From: Methylobacterium sp.
Lineage (GTDB): Bacteria > Pseudomonadota > Alphaproteobacteria > Rhizobiales > Beijerinckiaceae
Reading direction: 5' to 3'
DNA length: 64,000 nucleotides
Assembly (NCBI RefSeq): GCF_019745455.1
Contig: NZ_JAIETD010000013.1
Coordinates: 62,001-126,000 of the forward strand
Both the position numbers and the translations under genes were made by a program. Under the pieces are notes generated by a model. The model did not search any database and was not told the origin of the DNA. It saw nothing but the letters and a program-made list of their open reading frames with translations. Within the stretch, counting starts at the first letter, position 1; every line of letters begins with the position of its first letter. Of this stretch, positions 57,304 through 64,000 are shown piece by piece.

Positions 57304-57792
57304 TCAGCGGCGCGCCGCGGCCGTCCCTGCCACCGAAGCGAGGATTGCGGCGATGACTGCGTTCCAGCCCGCGAGGGACACGCCGAGGAAACGCCAGGCG
57401 GCGGTCGAACAATCCGCGACCCTGGTCTTGGCAAGCGCGTCGAGGAAGTCGCCGATCGCCGCCGGGGCCTGTCCCGTGCCGCCGCCGCAATCGGTCGGGC
57501 CGGACCAGAGGGCCCATTCCGCGCCTGCGTGATAGATGCTGAGGCCCGCGCCGTAGAGCAACCCCAGGGCGGCGACGCCGAGGAGCAGCCGAGTCAGCCG
57601 TTCGGGCGCGAACAGGCTCAGGAGCCCGAGCGGGATCGCCGCGTAATAGGGCAGCCGCTCGGTGAGGCAGAGCTTGCACGGCGCATAGCCGAGGACGAGC
57701 TCGAAATAGAAGGCTCCCGCCAGGGTGAGGACGGAGCCCACCACGACGGCGAGGGCGGCGCGGCGCAGCCGCAGCAGGGCGCGTTCATTCAT
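57304..57792 (-). CDS. dsbB: Disulfide bond formation protein B
   Basis: GYAPCKLCLTERLPYY, and the second cysteine pair in PTDCGGG...VADCSTAAWRFLG. ATG 57792. Confidence 0.88.
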   Translation of the reverse strand: MNERALLRLRRAALAVVVGSVLTLAGAFYFELVLGYAPCKLCLTERLPYYAAIPLGLLSLFAPERLTRLLLGVAALGLLYGAGLSIYHAGAEWALWSGPTDCGGGTGQAPAAIGDFLDALAKTRVADCSTAAWRFLGVSLAGWNAVIAAILASVAGTAAARR

Positions 57793-57825
57793 CCTGTAAG
57801 ACCTCGCATCGTCTAGCACCTTGCA

Positions 57826-58407
57826 TCACAGGAGCACCTTGAACAGCATGAAGCCGAGGATGATGACGGCGACTGCGATCGCCGCGACGAGGTTGAGATG
57901 CCGGTCCATCACGCCGCGGATCTGGACCCCATAACGGCCGAGGAGGCCGGCAAGGAGGAAGAAGCGCGCGCCGCGGGTAATCAGCGACAGCACGATAAAC
58001 CAGAAGAGGTCGTAATGGGCAAAGCCCGACGTGATGGTCACGAGCTTATAGGGGATCGGAGTGAGGCCCTTGAGCAGGATCACCCAGTGACCGTACTCGG
58101 CATAGGAGGCCTGGAACGTGGCCGCTTTGTCCGAGAGTCCGTAGACCTTGAACAGCCAGACCCCAATCGAGTCGAACAGCAGCGCACCGATCGCGTAGCC
58201 GACGAGGCCGCCCGTCACCGAGCCTATGGTGGTGATGAGCGCGTAGAACCAGACCCGATCGGGGCGGCTCACCGCCATTGGCACCAGCATCACGTCCGGC
58301 GGCACGGGAAAGAACGAACTCTCCGCGAAGGCGACGGCACCGAGCGCCCAGGGCGCGGATCGCTTGCCCGCCAGCGCGAGGATCCATTCATAGAGACGAC
58401 GGATCAT
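57826..58407 (-). CDS. YqaA/DedA family membrane protein
   Basis: AVAFAESSFFPVPPDVMLVPMAVSRP, GLVGYAIG, LLKGLTPIPYKLVTITSGFA. Confidence 0.88.
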   Translation of the reverse strand: MIRRLYEWILALAGKRSAPWALGAVAFAESSFFPVPPDVMLVPMAVSRPDRVWFYALITTIGSVTGGLVGYAIGALLFDSIGVWLFKVYGLSDKAATFQASYAEYGHWVILLKGLTPIPYKLVTITSGFAHYDLFWFIVLSLITRGARFFLLAGLLGRYGVQIRGVMDRHLNLVAAIAVAVIILGFMLFKVLL

Positions 58408-58533
58408 GGGGGGGCGTGTCCGGGATTGGCGATGGGCGCCCTTTGAGCATGGCCAACCGGACAGGGCGAGACCCCCGGCGCAGCGCGCCGGAGGTTTCTA
58501 CAAGAGCTGCTCTGGAAGCAGGGTTCCTGTCGC

Positions 58534-58806
58534 TCAGTCCTTCCCGACCGACATCAGCAGACGCTCGGTCTTGGCATCCTCGATGCGGTTGACCATGCGC
58601 CGGCCCTCGTGGACGTCGCGGATGGTCTTGGTGGCGGTGATGCAGGACTGGACCAGCATGACGACACCCATGGTGAGGTAACCCTTCACCCAGATGTCCA
58701 TCGGCATGAACAGGATGCCGAGGGCGACCATGGCGGCCGAGCCGATGAAGGAGGCGTAGGTGAAGGCGACCCAGGCGCCGGAATGCTGCGTGGTCTCGTT
58801 GGTCAT
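58534..58806 (-). CDS. YiaA/YiaB two-helix inner membrane protein
   Basis: GAWVAFTYASFIGSAAMVALGILFMPMDIWVKGYLTMGVVMLVQSCITATKTIRDVHE. Confidence 0.85.
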   Translation of the reverse strand: MTNETTQHSGAWVAFTYASFIGSAAMVALGILFMPMDIWVKGYLTMGVVMLVQSCITATKTIRDVHEGRRMVNRIEDAKTERLLMSVGKD

Positions 58807-58853
58807 GACATCTCTCCTGAAATTGGGGATGAAGGGGCGATTGTGGTTGACGG

Positions 58854-59534
58854 TCAGGCGGTGGCAGTCGCGACTTTGCTTTTGAGCCGCGCGAGGATGT
58901 CGGCGGCGTTGGGCCGGCTTTTGGCGCCGAAGCCCTCGCGTTCGAGCCTGTCCTTGATGTCCTGGCCCGGTTCGATCTCGGTGCGAGCTTCTTCGAGGTC
59001 GGCGGCCTCGGACTGATTGCGGCGCAGCCGCTCCAGGGTCGCCTCGGCCTCGCGGAGCGTGGCGCGGTCGCTCGTCGGCGCCGCCGCCCCGAGCCGCCGG
59101 ACCGCCTCGGCCGCGGCGGCGATTCGGCGCCCGCGCTCGAGCTCGGCCTGCCGCCGCGTCGCATCCGCCACTACGTGGCGCAGGCGTCCGATCTCCGTCC
59201 CGAAGCGAAGGCGTGCGGCCCGGATCGATTCGGCTTCGCTTTCCAACTCCGCAATGGCGTCGGCGGCCTCGGTCGCGAGATCCTCGCGGCCGCCGCTCAA
59301 AGCGGCCACGGCGCGATCCTCGAGGTCGGATCCTCGGGCGGTGACCTCGGCGAGGCGCCGCGCCTCGGCACGGTCGCCGGCGATGGCGGTGGCGAGCGCG
59401 AGCTTGCTGCGCTCCAGTGAGGCCCGCGTCTCGCGGATCTGCTGGTCGAGCACGAGCAGGGCGTGGCGGTCGAACAACTCCTCCTCGGCCTGGGCGGCTG
59501 CGCCGCGAGCCAGGATCTTGAACAGCTTGAACAT
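58854..59534 (-). CDS. PspA/IM30 family protein
   Basis: N-terminal MFKLFKILARGAAAQAEEELFDRHALLVLDQQIRETRASLERSKLALA and a long coiled coil. ATG 59534. Confidence 0.8.
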   Translation of the reverse strand: MFKLFKILARGAAAQAEEELFDRHALLVLDQQIRETRASLERSKLALATAIAGDRAEARRLAEVTARGSDLEDRAVAALSGGREDLATEAADAIAELESEAESIRAARLRFGTEIGRLRHVVADATRRQAELERGRRIAAAAEAVRRLGAAAPTSDRATLREAEATLERLRRNQSEAADLEEARTEIEPGQDIKDRLEREGFGAKSRPNAADILARLKSKVATATA

Positions 59535-59584
59535 CGTGGACCTCCGAACCCCAGAAGCGGTGTTCACGAGTCCGGTTTGCCGCT

Positions 59585-59626
59585 ATTTGAACGCTGTGTA
59601 AGTGCGTTTCTGCACGCCGTTCAAAT
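59585..59626. repeat. Large dyad between pspA and tRNA-Leu
   Basis: ATTTGAACG ... CGTTCAAAT perfect 9-bp arms, enclosing GTGC-gtttct-GCAC. Confidence 0.6.
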
Positions 59627-59706
59627 TATCGGACGATGAGTTTGCGGCGGGGCAAATCCGTTGCCCTCTGGTCCGGGAAGAAAAGGTGTGCCATGAGGCT
59701 GACGTC

Positions 59707-59791
59707 GCGGGCGTGGTGGAACTGGTAGACGCGCCGGACTCAAAATCCGGTTCCGCAAGGAGTGTCGGTTCGATTCCGACCGCCCGCACCA
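59707..59791 (+). tRNA. tRNA-Leu (anticodon CAA), CCA encoded
   Basis: Acceptor GCGGGCG/CGCCCGC, anticodon arm CCGGA-CUCAAAA-UCCGG, variable arm CUUGCGG-type region, T arm GUCGG-UUCGAUU-CCGAC, ACCA 3' end. Confidence 0.97.
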
Positions 59792-59890
59792 TCTTCCCAG
59801 CCGCGACGAGCTTCTCCTCGATCCTTAGAGCCGATCCCGGCGATCCGCCCTGACGGTCGCTCAGGTGGGGCATGTCCGGCGGGAAGCGGT

Positions 59891-61262
59891 TCAGATCGCT
59901 GGGTCGAGTGCAGGGACCGGGACAGCCGCCTTGCCCAGAAACCGCGACGCGATCACGGCGATCGCCATCAAGCTGGCGAAGACCGCGAAGATGACGGGAT
60001 TGTAGACGACGAGGGCGACGAAGCAGACCCCGGCCATTGCCAGGGCGAAGGCGGGCGCGACCGGATAGAAGGGCGCCAGATATGGCCTTGCCAGATTCGG
60101 CTCCGTTCGGCGCAGCTTGAACAGGCTGGCCATGCTCATGGCGTACATCACCAGCGCGCCGAACACCGCCATGGTGACGATGCTGGCGGTCAGGGACTGA
60201 CCGGCGATCTGGATGAGGTTGTCGCTGAAGATCGCCGCAATGCCCACGGCGCCGCCGAGAAGCGTGGCGATATGCGGCGTGCGGAAACGCGGGTGGACCG
60301 TGGCGAGGACCTTGGGCAGGTAGCCCGCGCGGGCGAGGGCGAAGATCTGGCGCGAATAGCCCATGATGATGCCGTGGAAGGAGGCGACGAGGCCGAACAG
60401 GCCGAGCCAGACCAGCATGTGCAGCCAGCCGCTCGATTCGCCGACTACGGTCTTCATCGCCCGGGGGCAGGGGATCGTTGAGGTTGCTCAGCGTTTTCCA
60501 GTCGCCGACGCCGCCCGCGAAGATCATCACGCCGAAGGCAAGGACCGTCAGCGTGAGGACACCGGTGATGTAGGCGATGGGAATCGTGCGCTTGGGGTCC
60601 TTCGCCTCCTCGGCCGCCATGGCGACGCCCTCGATGGCGAGGAAGAACCAGATCGCGAAGGGAATCGCCGCGAACATCCCGCCGATGGCGGGGAGGCCGA
60701 AGCTGGATTCTCCGGCCCAGCCATTGGCGGCGAAGTTCGACCAGCTGAAGGCCGGCGCCACGACGCCCATGAAGACGAGGAGTTCGCCCACGGCCAGGAT
60801 GGTGACGAGCAATTCGAACGTCGCCGCGATCTGCACGCCGACGATGTTGAGCAGCATGAACACGAGATAGGCGCCGAGCGCGGCGTGCTTCGGGTCGAGG
60901 CTCGGGAACTGGACGTTGAGGTAGGCCCCGATGGCAAGGGCGATGGCCGGAGGGGCGAAGACGAACTCGATCAGCGTCGCGAAGCCGGCGATGCACCCGC
61001 CCGTCGGCCCGAAGGCACGGTAGCTGTATGCGAAGGGGCCGCCAGCCTGAGGGATGGCCGTGGTGAGTTCGGTGAAGCTGAAGATGAAGGCGACGTACAT
61101 CGCCGCGATCAGCGTCGTGGTGACGAGGAAGCCGAGGGTGCCGGCACTCGCCCATCCATAGCTCCAGCCGAAATACTCGCCGGAAATGACGAGGCCGACC
61201 GCGATGCCCCAGAGGTGAAACGCATTGAGGCGCTTATCGAGTCCCGGTCCCGTGCCTGCCAT
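59891..61262 (-). pseudogene. APC-family (ethanolamine permease-like) gene with a +1 nt frameshift
   Basis: The first frame (MAGTGPGLDKRLNAFHLWGIAVGLVISGEYFGWSYGWASAG...TLSNLNDPLP) runs into the second frame (MKTVVGESSGWLHMLVWLGLFGLVASFHGIIMGYSRQIFALARAGYLPKVLA...). Removing one G from the GGGGG at 60463-60467 restores one 456-aa frame. Confidence 0.85.
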
Positions 61263-61333
61263 CTCACCGCTCCTGGTCGCCGAACCACGTTCGATCAAGG
61301 GCGGAGCAAGATCGTTGCCGTGTCAACGAAGGT

Positions 61334-62494
61334 TCAGGCTGCACTCGCGCGGGGCCGCAGGCGACCGGTTTCCTTGGGGCGGATCTCCATGGCGTTCCCG
61401 CGCCAGACGATGGCGCTCTGCATCCAGGCGCTGGCCCAGATCGCCGGGAACAGAGCGTCCCTCACCAGGAAGGCGAGGAAGAGGCGCGGCCCGCGGTGCC
61501 AGCCGATACGGGCGGCCAGCATGTACTCGCCGGCGTACCAGAGGGTCGTCAGTACCGCGAGGCCGCCGGCCAGGATCGCGCTCGGCGCCGCCGCGAGGGC
61601 GATCGCGAAGGGCAGGAGCGGCCCGGTCCCGATCTCGGGGGCGAAGAACAGCGGAAAGGTCACGCGGCGCAGCCGGGCCCAGCGCTGCTGACGCGACCAG
61701 ATCTCCTTGAGGCTGCGCCGCCCGAGCGGCTGCTCGAAGGGGGAGGCGACGAGGTGGACGCGGCGTCCCGCCGCCCGCACCAGCTTCGTCGCGGCCGCAT
61801 CCTCGGCGATCTCGGCGGCAAGGGCACGGATCCCGCCTCGCTCGTCGAGGAACGGCTTGTGCCAGAGCATGCTCTTGCCTTGAGCAAAGCCGAGTCCCAC
61901 GCTCTCGCCGGCATATTGCCAGCGTGCCTGAAGGGTATTGAGGAAGGCGCATTCGAGTTCGGCGAAGAACCCGTCCGGGCGGGCGCCCACGGGGGTCGAG
62001 CAGACGAGGCCGGTATCTGCCCGCCACGAAGCCTGGAGGCGCTGCAGATAGTCCGGCGGCATCAGGACGTTGGAATCGGCGAGGACGACCCAATCGTGGC
62101 GGGCCGCCTCCCAGCCGCGCACGCAGTTGTTGAGCTTCGGGTTGTCGCTCACGCGCTCGTCCCCGAGGATCAGCCGCGACGGCACCCGAGGATGCGCGGC
62201 CATGAGGCGATGCAGAAGCGGAACGACGGGGTCGTCGGCATCCGCCACGCAGAAGATCAGCTCGTATTCGGGATAATCGAGAAGGAAGCCGCGGGTCAGC
62301 ATCTCCTCGCTGAAGGCCTCTATGCCGCAACACGGCCGCACCAGGGAAACCGGTGCTCCTGTCGGGAAGCTCGATGAGCCGCGGTCGCGCCCCAGGCGGC
62401 GGCCCGCGAGGACGAGGCTCGTCAGGTTGACGAGAGTCAGGAGGGCGCAGAGCGATAGGGCCAGCACCAGGCCGGTCCCGACGTTGCCCGTCAT
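61334..62494 (-). CDS. GT21/ceramide glucosyltransferase-like (HpnI-like) membrane glycosyltransferase
   Basis: VSLVRPCCGIE, CVADADDPVVPLL, VLADSNVLMPPDYL, AEIAEDAAATK and (Q/R)xxRW motif SRQQRWARLRR; C-terminal TM helices. Confidence 0.82.
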   Translation of the reverse strand: MTGNVGTGLVLALSLCALLTLVNLTSLVLAGRRLGRDRGSSSFPTGAPVSLVRPCCGIEAFSEEMLTRGFLLDYPEYELIFCVADADDPVVPLLHRLMAAHPRVPSRLILGDERVSDNPKLNNCVRGWEAARHDWVVLADSNVLMPPDYLQRLQASWRADTGLVCSTPVGARPDGFFAELECAFLNTLQARWQYAGESVGLGFAQGKSMLWHKPFLDERGGIRALAAEIAEDAAATKLVRAAGRRVHLVASPFEQPLGRRSLKEIWSRQQRWARLRRVTFPLFFAPEIGTGPLLPFAIALAAAPSAILAGGLAVLTTLWYAGEYMLAARIGWHRGPRLFLAFLVRDALFPAIWASAWMQSAIVWRGNAMEIRPKETGRLRPRASAA

Positions 62495-62610
62495 TGCCGT
62501 TTCCTCCGCGGGTCGAGCCTTGCTGGGGCGCCACACCACATCGATCGGCCCTAACAGCCGTCCTGTTTCAGCCGTATGACAGTCACCGGACTGCGAAGCG
62601 GGAGGATTGC

Positions 62611-63552
62611 ATGACGGATCCGCGGCGTGTCGCGGTGCTCGGGGCGGGCCTGGCAGGCGCCACGGCCGCCCGGCGGCTGGCGCAGGCGGGCCTGGAGGTC
62701 GTCGTCCTCGACAAGGGCCGTGGCGTCGGCGGCCGCATGGCGATCCGCCGGGTCGGGGAGGGAGTGTCCTTCGATCACGGCGCGCAGTTCATACACCCTC
62801 GCGGACAGGCATTCCTCGATCAGATCGCCGACTGGCGGAGTCGCGGGATTGTCGCGCCCTGGGGCGGCCACGGGCGCTTCGTCGGCACGCCGTCGATGAC
62901 GGCGCCTGTTCGCGATTTGCTCGCCGGGCTCGATGTCCGCACCGGGACGACGGTGACGTCCCTGACCCGTGAGGCGCAGGGCTGGCGCATCGTCACTGGG
63001 GAGGGCCGGGTGCCGGAACTCTTCTCGGCCGTGGTGATCGGTTTCCCGTCCATCCAGGCCAAACACCTCGTCGAGGCATCCGGCCTGGAACTCACCGGCG
63101 TCGATACGGCGGCCTACGCGCCGTGCTGGTCGCTGCTGCTCGCCACCGATGGACCGGCGCCCTTCGCGCAGACCGATCGCCGGGGAATCGGCGGCGCCAT
63201 CGCCACCATCGTGCGCGACGATACTCGTCCCGGGCGCCCTCCCGGCACGCGGCTGACGGTCCATGCGGGGCCGGACTGGTCGCGACGTCACCTTGAGGAA
63301 ACCAAGGAGGTCGTAGCCGAACGTCTCCTCGGAGAAGCCGAGGCCTGTCTCGGCAGGCCGATCGTGCCGACCTACGCCGCCGCCCATCGCTGGCGCTACG
63401 CCCTCGTCGAGACCGCCCTTGGCCGCGACTGCCTCTACGATCCGGGGCTCAGGATCGGCGCCTGCGGCGACTGGTGCCTCGGGCCGCGCATCGAGGCCGC
63501 TTTCGACAGCGGCTCCGCCCTGGCGGCCCGCGTGCTCGCCGATCTCGGCTGA
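62611..63552 (+). CDS. Renalase-like FAD/NAD(P)-dependent oxidoreductase
   Basis: VAVLGAGLAGATAARRLAQAGLEVVVLDKGRGVGGRMAIRR, FDHGAQFIHPRG and GACGDWCLGPRIEAAFDSGSALAARVL. Confidence 0.9.
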   Translation: MTDPRRVAVLGAGLAGATAARRLAQAGLEVVVLDKGRGVGGRMAIRRVGEGVSFDHGAQFIHPRGQAFLDQIADWRSRGIVAPWGGHGRFVGTPSMTAPVRDLLAGLDVRTGTTVTSLTREAQGWRIVTGEGRVPELFSAVVIGFPSIQAKHLVEASGLELTGVDTAAYAPCWSLLLATDGPAPFAQTDRRGIGGAIATIVRDDTRPGRPPGTRLTVHAGPDWSRRHLEETKEVVAERLLGEAEACLGRPIVPTYAAAHRWRYALVETALGRDCLYDPGLRIGACGDWCLGPRIEAAFDSGSALAARVLADLG

Positions 63553-63557
63553 TCTCG

Positions 63558-64000
63558 ATGGTGCCGCCGATCGTGTTCCATCCCGCCTACGAGGCGGCTC
63601 TGCCCGACGGCCATCGCTTTCCGATGCGCAAATACGGGCGCCTCGCGGAGGTGCTGGTTGCGCGAGGCCTCGCGCCGGATAGATTCATGACGCCCGAGCC
63701 GGCTTCGGCCGCGATCCTCGCCCATGCTCACCATCCTGATTACGTCGAGGCAGTCCTGGCATTGGCAGTTGCGCCCGCCATCGTGCGCGAGATCGGCTTG
63801 CCGGTGGATCACGGCGTCGTCGCCCGCGCCTGCGCCTCGGCCGGAGGAACGCTCGCCGCCGCACGGCTCGCCCTCGCCCATGGTCTCGCCGGCAGCGCGG
63901 CCGGCGGCAGCCATCATGCCCGGCGCGACAGCGGCGCCGGGTTCTGCGTGTTCAACGACGTCGCCATTGCCGCGCTCACCCTGCAGGCGGAGGGTGCGAT
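63558..64000 (+). CDS. Histone deacetylase-like family protein (3'-truncated by window end)
   Basis: Own translation from ATG 63558: MVPPIVFHPAYEAALPDGHRFPMRKYGRLAEVL...LAHAHHPDYVEAVL...AGGSHHARRDSGAGFCVFNDVAIAALTLQAEGA. Absent from the ORF track because there is no stop in the window. Confidence 0.9.
   Translation, partial: MVPPIVFHPAYEAALPDGHRFPMRKYGRLAEVLVARGLAPDRFMTPEPASAAILAHAHHPDYVEAVLALAVAPAIVREIGLPVDHGVVARACASAGGTLAAARLALAHGLAGSAAGGSHHARRDSGAGFCVFNDVAIAALTLQAEGA

Noticed and set aside
58474-58497. GGCGC-rich hairpin downstream of the YqaA-family gene as a terminator
   Set aside because: CCGGCGC-AGC-GCGCCGG has no clear U tract on either strand; too weak to call.

Overview
The 64 kb window reads as a contiguous GC-rich alphaproteobacterial chromosome segment. 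Gene content suggests Methylobacterium/Methylorubrum-like Rhizobiales, which is inference. I saw no prophage, IS element, CRISPR array or rRNA. Main blocks: (1) 1-18.5 kb, a glucan/trehalose locus with three successive bifunctional or two-domain enzymes (MalQ-TreY, GH13-GlgE, TreS-maltokinase), then GlgB, GlgA and GlgP. (2) 18.5-25.9 kb, an FNR-like reductase, a small coiled-coil protein gene preceded by a very good CtrA-type box, a 7TM-PAS-GGDEF-EAL protein, an M16 peptidase and threonine synthase. (3) 26-33.2 kb, the aa3 cytochrome oxidase cluster (surf1, DUF983, ctaE, ctaG, small coxF-like, ctaB, ctaD, ctaC). (4) 33.5-40.7 kb, a LysR regulator plus the fdsGBA-fdhD-fdsD NAD-dependent formate dehydrogenase operon. 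(5) 42-49 kb, gltB-GST-gltD. (6) 49-53.8 kb, an SGNH hydrolase, MltB-like transglycosylase, galE, and divergent galU followed by a candidate three-hairpin sRNA. (7) 54-64 kb, N-formylglutamate amidohydrolase, cpdR, grxC, nitrilase-family protein, dsbB, PspA/YiaA, tRNA-Leu(CAA), a frameshifted ethanolamine-type permease, a GT21 glycosyltransferase, a renalase-like oxidoreductase and a truncated HDAC-family gene. The best second-look items are the consecutive enzyme fusions, the sRNA candidate at 53.95-54.04 kb, the CtrA box at 19.97 kb, and the single-base frameshift at about 60.465 kb. All family calls come from motif reading, not searches.
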